DNA of 64,000 nucleotides from positions 2,147,308 to 2,211,307 of the forward strand of contig WBMW01003950.1 in the NCBI GenBank assembly GCA_013396635.1. The letters run 5' to 3'. Both the position numbers and the translations under genes were made by a program. The DNA is from Penelope pileata. Lineage: Eukaryota > Chordata > Aves > Galliformes > Cracidae. Of the stretch, positions 49,005 to 60,512 are shown in pieces. The notes beneath the pieces were generated by a model. The model was not told the DNA's origin and ran no database searches. It worked only from the letters and a program-made list of their open reading frames with translations. Positions within the stretch are counted from its first letter, which is position 1, and every line of letters begins with the position of its first letter.

Positions 49005-52000
49005 CAAAACTGAAGTGTGATGTATATAACAAAGACAGGAATTTTGTCACTGCTTGCAGCAGCTATTCATTAACTAGCTAACTAACCCTCCGCAGATACA
49101 TACAAACTGAAATGAACCCATCTGCAAATTCATAGCAAATTTGAAGCAAATTGGACAAAGCATTGATGTTGCATGAATGTTCAAAAATTACTTCATGTTT
49201 TTTCAGTGTTTCCCTAACCTTCCTTTTGGCTCATTATAACTGCAGAATTGCTTGTCCTCATACTTGAAATTTATTTAATCTGTTGGTTTTGGCAAAGACT
49301 GATGTCTTGACTAGTTGCAGAGGCCTTGTTGGCAGAATTAATTAGCACTAATAGCATTAATAACATGGTTTCTGCATACCTCAAGGGCTTCACAGTGCTG
49401 ATGAATTCCACATGGTCCTAGAAGAGGAATTAGGCATTAGAGCAAAAAGGGGATATACAGCCTCATGCTTGCTTACCATTGACATGAAAAGCCAAAATCC
49501 TAAATATTTTTCTAGAGCATAGATCATTAGAAAATATATGCTGACAAAATAGCTTTAGTACATTCAAGGTGGCTATGGACTATGAGCTAGCTTTTCAGCA
49601 TCCTGGGCAAAATTATTGCTGCTAGTGTCTCCAGGTTATCCATACAGCATTTGAAAGATTTAACTATGATGAACAGAAGAATGAGCATTAGTAGGACAGC
49701 AGCAGAGCCAAGGATGCAGAAACAACCTTAATCATGTCTCTTCATTGGCTTGTAACATCTGAGTTCATGAGTAAGCGTACAGAGGAATGTTTGGTTTTAA
49801 GATTGCTAATTTTTCCTGAATATATTCCCTTGAACAATATTTATATATTCTGTCATTTTTAGCAGCTTTTTCTCTGTGTTTCTCCACATACAGGGGAAAC
49901 AGAAGGCAGGCTTGCTGTTAGAATTATGCTTAGTCTCCCTGCGTAACCCACGTTACCAGTATTTGCTTTTCTGTGCATCTGTTTCCTTTTCTAACTTGCT
50001 TTGTGATATGTCTGTGAGGATTTATTCACCTGCATTTAGATATTTCTTCAACATCCTGAACACTGGGGTGTACTGTAAAAGAGCAGCATAATGCAGCTTT
50101 TCAAACATACTTCCTTTAGTACTTATGTGACAGGGTTTTAAACTAGCACAATGTTTTGAAAACCTTAAAAAAGAGAAGACTAATTAGAGGCACTGCGCAG
50201 CTCAATATGTTTGAAGTATGACATGAGCAATTAGATGCTGCACTAACAAGTCAGATGTCTCCGGTTTGGCGAAGGGTTTTTAAAGGTCTTCCCAAGGCAG
50301 TGGAAGAGTTGTGTAGATTGGGAATGTCTAAGAGCAGTGACAAAAGGAAAAGTTGAGATGCAGTCTCATGATATTCCTAATGCCCGGGACCTGCAGTCAG
50401 CACACAGCTGAAGTAATCTCTCTTTTAGAAAGCTTATAGTAGAGCATAACTGCTGCACAATGCATTGCGTAAGGAACTGATGAATGATGCATAAGGGACA
50501 GTCCGAGATAGAAATATACGAATTCTAGCTGCAGAGCTATTTACTACGTGCAGTTTGATTGCAGGCACACATGGCTTATCCAGCGTTGACTCTAGTGCCA
50601 TGGCTGGGTGAGCTGGCTCTTGGTTCCTGCAGACAGGAGGACTGGAAATGGGCTCTGGAATAGCCAGTTGTGTTGTGTGGATCAGCCACCCTGTCATGCT
50701 GTTCCTGGTTAGAAGAAGAAAAAGATCAGAGGACAGGGAGACCCTGAAGATGCAGGTAGTGACAGAGGCTGATAGAGTATGCCTAACACACATTTTTGCA
50801 CTGTGACCCAGGTCTGTGTAGAGGTGAGAGAAACAACAGTCTTCTAATGTGCTTCATTGTGTATTTTTGAGCCAAAGGAAAAAGCATTGACGCCTTTCCC
50901 ATGAGAGTCTGGTCAGCATAGTTGCAAAATACTCCATGGGCTAGAAGGGCTAATATTTAAGTTTCAAAGAGAGAGTTTTCAAGTCTAATGAGCTACAGAG
51001 CTGCTCTTGTGCTGTCACTGAACTGCAGATAGGATCTGAAGTAGAAATTTTTTCATTTCACGTTAACAAGTATCTTGATTTTTCTGATGGTAATTGAAGC
51101 ACATGTTCAGATAGAAGCTTCTAAAGAACCACACACAAAGTATTACTCAGTCCAGGCTCAAGATAATTTTGAAAGTGTAGTCTTTGTATCTTGCTTTTAG
51201 CCTGGTGCCAAATCTAAAACCTGAAATGCCAAGTGTACAAAAATTTGCCTTGACCATTAACGTCTCTTAATTATGAGACAGGGTGCTGTCCTGATGAATT
51301 GTGGAAAAAAAAATTCGTGGAAAATCTCCAGAATATGCTGTGATAGCCCGTAGGTCAACAAGCTCCAGCTGTAAACAGTTGAAGGAAATTAATATTTGTC
51401 TTTACGGAAAGAACTAAAGCCTGTTTATTCTATTTATTGTGGCATTGAGGGGATGCGTGTTTATTATCTGGCAATGATCCTAGCTCTTACTCAGCTCGGT
51501 CTGCTAATGGTATTTTTCCTACCTGCCCATGCAGTGAACTCAGTGCTGAAGTTGGACAGTAAGGCTGGTGTTTCTAGCTCATGCATCATCCTTCATAGTA
51601 AAGTTCTCTGAGAGGGCCTCCAGCAAAGTAACTTGCTCAGACGTCCTCAGGTGGGAAGGTGGGACACAAAATACATCCACAGCACAAAGCCAGCAGTTCT
51701 GTAACCATCTCTGCACAACCATAAGGAAGAGCAGTGAGTGACCTTCTTACTCTGGCTGAGAACTGAGCCCTCAGTCACTTTTTGTTGTAATGTTGTCAGC
51801 AGTATGCTTCAATGCCTTTCATCATGATTGATTAATCAGGTTCTGTGAAAAATGATGTTAAGCCAGAAGGGTTTTTTCATTATTATTATTTTAATCTACA
51901 TCCTTTGTAGGCTTCCATTGATGAAAACAGCTTTCATATAGAAGTGAAAACATAAATGCATCATAAGAGTGTTTGTAGGTATCAAACAAATAGCACGTTT

Positions 52001-52176
52001 CTCCTGGCAGCATCCTCAGAAGCTTCTAATCCATGCTGGCTCCTTTTCTGCATATCAGATGCTATCTGGTGGGGAGACACCAGCTCCTGTTCCAAGGCAG
52101 TGGTGAGAGGTTCCTCTGGCTGTGGCACTGCTCTGGCCAGGCAGTGCCCTGGGGGCAGAGGCAGTGAGGCGGGAGC

Positions 52177-52201
52177 ACACTTTCCTTTTCAAGGAAAGTG
52201 T
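52177..52201. repeat. Perfect hairpin, 11-bp stem and 3-nt loop
   Basis: ACACTTTCCTT and AAGGAAAGTGT are exact complements separated by TTC. It sits in a locally G-rich stretch. No T-run follows, and a terminator role is not relevant in this genome. The tight loop would favour cruciform or RNA hairpin formation. Confidence 0.85.
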
Positions 52202-53514
52202 CTGAGCTTCTGGAAGGAGTGGAGGCCCTTAGCAGTGTCTCTGGCCTGCTTTTGTTTGCGATTTTCCCCTCTGTGTGTCAGCACCTCTGAATGGAGGTGA
52301 TTTTTTGGCACATTGAACAGACCTGTGAAGCAGTGGTTTATACAACACACCGAGCCTATGCCGGCCTTCCCAGTGCAGGTCTGGGGAGCCAGTGAGGGGA
52401 GAATCAATGGTGCACTCTGCCATCTCTGAAAGAGTCCCTCCCAGCCTTTTGGCACTTTAATAAAGATGTGTTTCACAGAGATAATTACTTTCCCAGGCCA
52501 GAGATCTGTCAGTAAGGTGGGATCTTCCATTGACTGTGGAGAAATAGGATGTGATTGCTGGGACCAGAACAAAAAGGCAGAGCTCTGAATGCAGTCAGGC
52601 CTGTGCCAGCAGGGAATGATCTTGTTGAAAAGTTTTTATTTCAACAGGTTGACAGATCCAGAGAAGACAAAAGAGTTGTTCATCTTGTTCTCAGCAATTA
52701 TAGCTGCTTTCCTCTATTCTTTCCACGATTCCCCTTGTCGGCCCCCACCACTGGCTCGTGAAGTTAACCAGGAAATCAGCAAGTCAGGGCACAGGAATTG
52801 ACATACTGTGGTCGGAGTTTCTGTGAAAACCACAGATTAGAGGCTGAGGTTAAGGGTGCGGTGTCAGCAAACTTTTGTAGAAACGTAAAGCCTTTGGTGA
52901 AATTCTTTCATTTTCAAGATTGTAAGGACAAAGGCCGGTAACGTTTTATTTTGAGGAAAACAGGGATTAACCTTTTGTTTTGCTTAAATTTTGCCCAAAA
53001 CCTGCCAGCCCCCAGTGCTTACCTGTGTGCTTCTGAGTCTGTCCCAGACTGCTGGGAGGGAACTGTTGGTCCTGCCTGGGGCTTCTCAACATCTGCATGC
53101 TGCAATTTGATGTTCAAATATGACTCCCCTGGCATTTACTGGAAAAAAAACACTTAAAATACAAGATTTCAGCCTTTGTTGTTCGTTCCTCCCCCCGCAA
53201 TCCTTCTCCTCATCAAAATAACAATAAAACAACATTACAACAGTAACTAAGAAGGAGTTTTTCTTCTTTCTCCAAGGTTTTTGCCTAGGGAACTACTTTC
53301 TCCTGCCTGCCCCCCGCAGCAACTTTAGTAGTGCCATGGATATGCAATCTCTGTGCACAGGTCTTAGTCTGCAGATCTTTTTTTTTTGGAATACCACACA
53401 GCCAGAGGGTGAAAACCTCTTAATTGCTTCCTGCCCACTGTCCAGTATTGTGTAGTCAAAAAAGCCTTATCAATTGTTGTTATGAAAAACACGTTTCTGT
53501 TATTTCTTTTGTAG

Positions 53515-53580
53515 GCTTCTTTTACCTTCAGCTGCTGTTCTGCCGCTTCACATCTGTAGTCAAGCAAATGTTGGATTGTT
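53515..53580 (+). other. Candidate 66-bp exon (unidentified)
   Basis: It is preceded by a strong acceptor (TTCTGTTATTTCTTTTGTAG) and followed by GTAAGA at 53581. The open frame reads FFYLQLLFCRFTSVVKQMLD with split codons at both ends. No homologue is recognised, and the phase does not match the candidate at 48557-48651. It may be a decoy. Confidence 0.2.
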
Positions 53581-54947
53581 GTAAGAGTAAAGTGGAACAA
53601 GAAGTTTTCTTGCTCAATGATTGTTAAACTAGTGTCTGGAGTTACCGAGTGTCTCTATTAGTCTAGATTGTTGTATCAAAAATAAATAAGTAAAAGGGGG
53701 AAAAAAAAAGTATATTTGCCCTGTTGAGCAGTCCTATTGGGGATTATTGTGCCATGATCACAGAATAGTGGAACAGTTCTGGTTTTACTCTTTCCACCCT
53801 TGTGATAATGACTCTGCTTGAGTATTTTAGAAAATGGACGTTGGTAGAGCGGGCCTGTTAGCTCAGGGCTCAGTTCTGCTGTTTATATTTCAGGTCAGAT
53901 TTGAGAGCTCCTTTGCTGAGCCTTGGGTGCAATGTCTAGGCTAAACCTGATACATATTCAAATAACTGCAACCCCAGTTTGAGAAGTTGTATTTATCATT
54001 TTCAGAAAGCAGGCACTAATGAGGTGCAGTAGACATACAGTCGATGACAGCTCTATAAAATGGCGCCTGATTATTTTTCAGAGATGGGCAACGTGTAGCT
54101 TTAGTTTTGGTTCTGCTCATGTCAAACTGAGGGGAAATTTTGCCATTGATTTAAATTAGTAAAGTCAAGTCAGAAACAGTAATTTTGTTGTAAGACCTGT
54201 ACAGAGCATGGTGTTAATTTTCCCATGTGGTATACGGTAAGTTGCAGTTATGGAAATGTTAAACAGAAAACATACCAGTGTGCCTGAAATACTGACACTG
54301 AAGTCCTTGCTGAATTACTCAAATTGGGCTGAAGCCTAGCACTTTCCTTTTACTTCATACCCAAGGTTTGTAAGCAAAAATTATAAAAACCTTCCAATTG
54401 CTAAATCTGTTTGCTGCATTCCCAATCTGTTAGCTGTTCAGACATATAAATGTCCATGCAGAGCTACTGTGTCTCACTAGATACTGAGTGGAGGATATAG
54501 GTGCTGGAATTCACATTGTGATGGTGGTGGTGTGAGCTCTGGAGCGCTGCTCTTCCTCTCTTCCCAGGAGGATCATGTCCAGCGGGACTGGCACACAAAT
54601 CACCACACTTACAGCTGCACGTTCTCTGTAGATCTGAAGTCAACTCTTATGCTTTGGATGATGTTTAATGCTAGACATTTATTACTGTGTGGTGCACTTC
54701 AACAGCACTAATCTGCATTGATGGGAAATCCAGAAGAAGGAGGTGCTTTCAGAGATGACATTAATGACTGAGGCATTTGTTCTTCATCAGACACTTGATG
54801 GGATTTGACAGACTGCTCTTGTTTTAATAGTGACTCAGCGCTGTGCTGTTTTGGGGCTCCTCGTAGCAGCTGGTGTAGTGACTGGCTGGTCGTGTGCCTG
54901 AGGGCAGAGAGCAGGCAGAGTCCACAAGCCCCAGGCCACTTGGGGCC

Positions 54948-54995
54948 AGGTTTTTAAAGGCTTTCATTGATTTAAATGGGAGTAAGGCACCTGAA
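54948..54995 (+). mobile_element. Probable fragment of an ancient amniote interspersed repeat
   Basis: GGCCAGGTTTTTAAAGG, CATTGATTTAAATGGGAG and TAAGGCACCTGAAG recall, from memory, a pattern common in turtle, crocodile and bird genomes. In it, a CATTGATTTCAATGGGAG core is followed by a TTAGGCACCTAA-type motif. The core CATTGATTTAAATG is itself nearly palindromic. A weaker similar core (GCCATTGATTTAAATTAG) occurs at about 54140-54160. The assignment rests on visual similarity to a remembered pattern, not an alignment. Confidence 0.42.
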
Positions 54996-56634
54996 GACGT
55001 AGAAAAAAAAATAATCTAGTCCTTGCTTCTTAGTGTACCAATCACGTACAGCAAACACTTGTTTTCCCTCGATCCTGAAAGCACAAGACAAGCTCTGTGG
55101 ATAAAGTAATGCTAGGGATGTGTCTGGAACAAAAATAATTTAAAACTGGCATTTGAGCCACTGCTGGCAGTGGCCATCTAATTGAAGAGACCTCATTTGT
55201 TACACAAACCCCACAGGAGCCCATTGCAACAGGCTGTAAACTAATTACTACTCTTGCTTGAAAATTAGGGGAATAATTAGGGCTTCGTTTTATTTTGGAT
55301 GCCTCTACTTTTGTGTATTCAGTTTGAGAGGGAATGCCATGAGAAGGGCAGAAGATTGAGGGGGAAGCAGAGACTTGGACAGAGAAATCTGTCCTCTAAG
55401 CTATAGACATGCTGACCTCTGGTGTGAGAGGATCCTGCTGAACCCTCAGAGAATAGGAGCAGGAATCCACAGCTGCTTAGTTTGAAAAATGTCGTAGCGT
55501 CTATTGCATTTAAAATATACTAAGTCTTCCACAGGATGGGTCGGGATCCCTGCATGGCTTTCCTTTTGGAATTAAGATTGAAGGAAGCAGAGGCAGGTGA
55601 GCCATGTCAATGGCGTGTGGTTAGTTTTTATGGCTCTTGCCCTGTAACTGAAATTCCACCACAGGGAAGAGAACAGTCAGGACCTGAAAACACAGGGTTT
55701 GTGCATTCAAACCAAAATGGAAATGGGGACAAGGGTTTGTCACCCTGTCTCCCACGACAGGTTGCTTGATGCAAAGATGCTTTGAGGAAAACAGCAAGTG
55801 CTCCTGCTACTGCAAGTGGCTCAGAGATCCCTGTTTGAACAGTCTACGTACTTGTTTTGCAGAAAGGGAGATCCGTACTTCATATTAGCTCTTACATACA
55901 AGCTCATAGAGCTTGTAGCTCTTCTCCAGATTTTCCTTTTTCTGGATGGGTGACAGACGCTGAAGCCCAGCTGGCAAGCTAATTGTTTTGTTGGGAAGGA
56001 GGGAGGAAGGAGACAAGAAACAGCTCTGAGGTACTTGTTGTTCCTAAGACAGAGGTGATGCTGTTGTGGAGTAGTTTTTTTTTTATTTCAAACTTGCTCC
56101 ACCCCCCTAAGAGCTGGGGACAGCACAACTCAGCAGTACCACTGTCATTTTGCTTGCTGCAGCTCAGTGCTGGAATGTACCTGACAGCTTTTCATATTTG
56201 CCCCATGGAAAAGTTCTGATTATGTTCCCAGAGGTGGTGGAGGTTGGTATTACACCCAAGAAAGACCAATTAAAATGGGAAGTCTGTTTAAAATTTTTCA
56301 TTTTTTTTTTCAGAGCAGCCATGGTACTGAGGAACTGAATTCCTTCTCCAATTAAAATAAATAAATGTCCCTTCAGTTTTTCATGAACACTGCAGTGATT
56401 GAATTATACAGCCACATCCTTTGGTGTGGCAGTAGATATCTTCTCACCTTCTTAGCATTCCAGATTCATGAATAGATCTCTGGGGTGTTGCTTTGTGGCA
56501 TAGCATAGGTACCCTTTTATTAATCTGTAATTATGGGACCAACACCTAGCAAAGATCACTTATTGCTGGTGATTACACTGTATTCAGCTGATTCCAGATC
56601 AGTAATTGTTAATAGTTCCTTGCAACACTTGCTA

Positions 56635-56655
56635 AATAATAATAATAATAATAAT
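56635..56655 (+). repeat. (AAT)n trinucleotide microsatellite
   Basis: There are seven uninterrupted AAT units, about 80 bp upstream of the CR1 copy at 56737. Confidence 0.9.
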
Positions 56656-56736
56656 ATTCTGTGATTTCCTGGTGATTAAACACTTAAGGTCAGTGCTGTT
56701 GCTCACTTGCTTTTTGGCCCACAAAATAAAGTGATA

Positions 56737-57040
56737 TGACAACGGGAGACCAACTTTTTACATGGGCAGATAGTGGTAGGACAAGGAGGAATGGCTTTGA
56801 ACTAAAAGAGGAGAGATTTAGATTAGATGTTAGGCAGAAGTTCTCTACTCAGAGGGCGATTAGGCCCTGGCACAGCTGCCCAGAGAGCTGTGGGTGCCTC
56901 ATCCCTGGGGGCGCTCAAGGCCAGGTTGGATGGGCCCTGGGCAGCCTGAGCTGGTGGGTGCAGCCCTGCTCAAGGCAGGGGGTTGGGGCTGGGTGGACTT
57001 TAAGGTCTCTTCCAGTCCAAGCCATTCTATGATTCTATGA
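56737..57040 (+). mobile_element. CR1 LINE 3' end with intact terminus
   Basis: This plus-strand copy starts within the C-terminal part of CR1 ORF2. It translates as LFTWADSGRTRRNGFELKEE then RFRLDVRQKF, recognisable CR1 text, until a frameshift near CACAGCTGCC (about 56875). The shifted frame continues the ORF2 end (GGGCGCTCAAGGCCAGG). The copy finishes with TTCCAGTCCAAGCC and the ATTCTATGATTCTATGA terminus at 57040, the octamer repeat typical of CR1 ends. It is 5'-truncated at about 56737, as usual for CR1. It belongs to the same broad group and orientation as the 40567 copy and allows its missing tail to be predicted. Confidence 0.95.
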
Positions 57041-58327
57041 CTATACTGAGTATCTTCTGGCTTTTAGGATTTGTTGTGCTGGAACTTGATTGCATTCTCC
57101 TTAAAATAATTACCAGGAATCACATTGTATTTGGTGGTGTTAAATCACGATTTATGCTGATATAACTGAGACGAGTGTCAGGCTCAAAGGTTTCCAATTA
57201 CAGAGAAAAAGGACGTTAGAAGTATTTGGGGGTTTATTACTTACTACACGGTTTGTTGTCAGCCTGTCCTTGTAGGCTGACAGTGACAGATTGCACTGTC
57301 AGACAGAAGCTCAAGACTGAGCAAGCCAAAGAGCTGGGGCTTGCAGTGCTGGATTACTCGAGCAGAAGGCTTCGTGTTAGCGGAGAGGTCACTGCTCAAC
57401 AGTTCCATACACATTCCTATTGGGCAGGAGACACGAGTTGAAATACAAACCACATTAAACACGTGACACTGCCCTGACTGTGGATTTATCTAGTTTTGCA
57501 TATGATGGAAAGTTTTGAGGACACTTTCTGTTTACTTTACAACCGGTGAGAGCTTTGGTGGGAATTATATTCCCCTTGTGAATACTTCTAAGCAAAGATA
57601 TGGCAGAATGTCAGCATCCAAAGTTTGAATACAACAGAAAAGCAGCATTGAGAAGAGTTTGGGAGGAGAAAAAGGAGGCCGAATGCCGTTATATTACAAT
57701 ACCATGGTGATTAAAATTCCCCTGGCTTCTGAAATGGATATATAACTTTGTCTTAACGGAACACGTGTGTCCATTAGTTTCTTCAGACAGCTGAGTGAAA
57801 ATGGCCGTTCATATCTCTGACTAGCCTTGCAGACATGCATACCTATGAGTGCCAATTAATCTTCTATTACCTTCCCATTTAAAAGAGAAAATCAGGAAGA
57901 AAAAAAAAACAACAAACCACCTGCCTTATCAGCCCAGAGGTTCATTGTTCTCTTTTACCTCTGGTATAAATCCACACAGCAGAAATAAATGCGGTTGTCA
58001 ACGTTAAAAGAGAAAAAAAATAAAAGAAAAAAGAAAAAAGAAATCTGACTCTCTACAGAAGGATTAAGCTGTAAGACAAAAAAGGTATTTGTACATCTCA
58101 CAATGCAGTAGACCTGTGTTTCTTCTCCAATACATTCTTTTGTATGAGTTTTATTGGTAAAAATGATTTCTAGTTAAAAATAAAGCATTCTATTCTTGCA
58201 GTAAAGAGACTGAAAAAATGTTTCACGATGCTGCAGCACATGTTGATTTTGAGCCCGTAATACTGCGAGACATCTGGATACTTTTTTTCCCTCTAAATAG
58301 GTTGACCCTTCTGCAGTTCTCTTGAGT

Positions 58328-58390
58328 GAAATCCTGGCTTCATTAAAATCAAAAGCAAAATTCTTATTGACTTCTGTGGGCCAGGATTTC
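58328..58390. mobile_element. Ancient inverted-repeat element (MITE-like), decayed
   Basis: GAAATCCTGGC (58328-58338) and GCCAGGATTTC (58380-58390) are perfect complements separated by 41 bp. The inner flanks also pair weakly: CATTAAAATCAA against TTGACTTCTGTG. The TGAAATCCTGG ... ATTGACTTC.GTGG ... CCAGGATTTC layout matches, from memory, a short palindromic interspersed repeat seen widely in sauropsid genomes. The inner part is worn, so the copy is old. Boundaries beyond the arms are unclear. Confidence 0.5.
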
Positions 58391-58465
58391 GTCTTGGCAC
58401 GCTTTCCTGAAGACTCTTTCCTCTTTCAGACCATGGCTCTATGGAACACTTAAACATATGCTTAC

Positions 58466-58758
58466 CTCTCAGAATGTCTGTTTGTTAGTGGAAAAATGCT
58501 CTTTAAAATATGTTCATCATCAAGATAGGTATTGCTAGCACCATTCAGAGACATGAGCTGAGAGAAAATACTTTTTGAAAGAAATGTTCCAGTTGAATTC
58601 ATTTTATCCTGTGAACATTTAGCCTGCTTGTAAGAATCCAATGGGTGCACTTTTCCTTTAGATTTGCCTCGTAACTTTTCATCCCTGGCTTCCATAGAAG
58701 CAGGAGCGCTTTGATGAATATTGCCGTGGAGATAATTAATTCCAGCATTTCTTGAGCT
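58466..58758 (-). CDS. Candidate internal protein-coding exon, unidentified gene (partial)
   Basis: On the minus strand a long pyrimidine tract (about 58759-58797) ends in TTCTACTTCTAATACAG. It is followed by 293 bp open in one frame for 97 codons, ending CATTCTGAGAG with donor GTAAGC. The peptide begins SSRNAGINYLHGN, has a basic middle (RDEKLRGKSKGK) and ends DDEHILKSIFPLTNRHSE. It is hydrophilic, rich in Ser/Lys/Asn and without membrane segments. The exon starts in phase 0 and ends in phase 2. An in-frame ATG lies at 58695 (codon 22), so it could also be the first coding exon. I do not recognise the protein. Both splice sites plus a full-length open frame make it the strongest coding candidate in the window. 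A second frame is open for 52 codons and stops at 58601-58599. Confidence 0.42.
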
Positions 58759-59937
58759 CTGTATTAGAAGTAGAAGAAAGAAGGGAGAATAAAGAATCAG
58801 AAAGTGGAGTAGCCTGTTTAAAAGCACATGGCTCGTAAAGAGGTTCTGCTGTCGCCGTTGTTTTTCCATGGAAGAATTTAATTAGTTGCCTGTTCACTAC
58901 TTGCTTTTTTATGCTGTTCAGATTTACAATACAAAATAGGGGAAAATAATATGTTTGCTTATACCTTAAACATTCTGCCAAGAAAGGGACCTTTATGTCA
59001 AACGCTGTTCTGATGAAGAAAGTGGATTGCTGAGGGCATCTCATTAGCATCGGTATCTGCCTCTCTTAATGAGTGGCAACATATGGATGTCAGAACTGAA
59101 GAGCAAATGAGAGCATCCTGCACCTCAGCGAATCCTTCTAAATATTATCTTCCCTGGTTGCAACTTTTACTTCTGGTGAAAGCCCAGTGACTAATGATTT
59201 CTGGAACATCGTTGCTGGTCACTCATGGTCCATTTGTTCCTTCATGTTCCTTGCAAAGGAGAGCTCAGTAGGACTCAACATGGTGTGAAAGCAAGAGCAG
59301 TCGCAGGCCTTGCTACCAGAGGTGCAGAGACGCATAGGCCTGTGCATCGAGAAGGCTGTGACAGAAGGAACGGCTGCTGCAATTTGCATTCATCTTGTTA
59401 GTTTGTTTATAGAATGCCCTAAAGAGAGACTTCTTGTGTGAGTCAGTATGAGCAGATGGAAATAAGAGACCTAGTAATAAAATGTGTGCTTAAAAAAAGA
59501 CATAAAACTTTACATGAAGGCAGAGCAAATTGAACATGGCTCCCGGTTACTTTTAAGACGGGAACATTTGTGCCAGTGTGAGCAAGGGAAGAACTTGGCC
59601 TGGTGGATATTGCTGCCTGGGTTTTACGTACAAACGTGGAGAAGCTGGAAGCACAGTGGATCAATTATTAGGGTTTCAAGGTACTGGATAAACTACCTAT
59701 TTCCTTAGAGCAATGAAATGCATACGTGCTGTATGCAAAAGTTAAAACAATGCAAGCAGTGAGAAATCTGTGAAATCTTCTCTTTTTTCCCTTCGTTTCC
59801 CTGTAATAGCGTGCTGTTTAAATTCTAAGACACTCCCTTGATATTTCCATTAACTGAACCCAGTGTCCCAGGAGGAGGTGAAAGGGAGGAGAACGGGTGT
59901 TCACTTTTCCTGTCTGCAGTGAAGCATTTTCTCATAC

Positions 59938-60039
59938 CTATGACTAAGGAGGGAATTTTGCAACTGAGGCTGTTTTTCCTTTCTGTCTACTATATTTCTT
60001 AGCACAGTGATAGTGTAAAACAGTATTTTCTTCACTTGA
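59938..60039 (-). other. Candidate 102-bp exon upstream of the 58466-58758 exon
   Basis: The minus strand shows a very good acceptor (CTTTGTCCCTTTCCTCTTCCAG) and donor (CATAG followed by GTATGAG). Frame 1 has a TAG at codon 32. The frame using one leading base stays open and reads QVKKILFYTITVLRNIVD then RKEKQPQLQNSLLSHR, ending in phase 2. Joined to the next exon in that phase, translation would run about 52 more codons and stop. If the 97-codon frame of the next exon is the real one, this segment would be untranslated. It may therefore be a 5' UTR exon, a non-coding exon or a decoy. Confidence 0.3.
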
Positions 60040-60442
60040 CTGGAAGAGGAAAGGGACAAAGGCAGCTGCATGTGTTGGCCCAGTGTCTGATGGAGGAACG
60101 AGGGATGGGCTTGTGACCCTGCAAAACATGCCCTTTGAGATTCCACCTGATTTTGAGTCTTCATGTATTCATTGTGACTTTGAACTTTCTTTCAGAGCAG
60201 AGACTGTGTATGAATTTTCTCATATCTTGGTCTCTTGCTCGTCCTTTTCCTGTGGTCCTGAGCTAGTGCAGTCTGTGGCAATTTGTTGCTGGTTATTTCC
60301 ATGACTCCTTGTCTGTGATCTGTGGGGCTACAGCACTTCTCCCAAGCCCTTCTGGGATCTTCCTCAGTCTTTCCTACTGCCTGTACTCTCTGTACCTCAG
60401 TGCAGCCCTGACAGGTTGGGTACAAGCCTCTCAAAGACTCAC

Positions 60443-60512
60443 CTGCACTTGAGAGGCTCTTTGTGCTGACTGAGGACACTTCTGTTCTTCCCTGATGCCA
60501 ACACATAATTTC
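60443..60512 (-). other. Candidate 70-bp exon with consensus donor
   Basis: The minus strand has a consensus donor, AGTGCAG followed by GTGAGT, at its 3' end. A moderate acceptor (GGCCCTTTGCTAGCAG) lies 70 bp upstream. All three frames are open, so it gives no coding evidence. The phase-2 frame (NYVLASGKNRSVLSQHKEPL) would continue openly into 59938-60039. It could instead be a first exon extending further upstream. It is listed because it is one of three same-strand splice-bounded segments within 2.1 kb. Confidence 0.2.

Noticed and set aside
49924..50000. Peptide NPRYQYLL resembling a CR1 ORF2 motif
   Set aside because: Only about six residues match and neighbouring CR1 residues are absent; coincidence.
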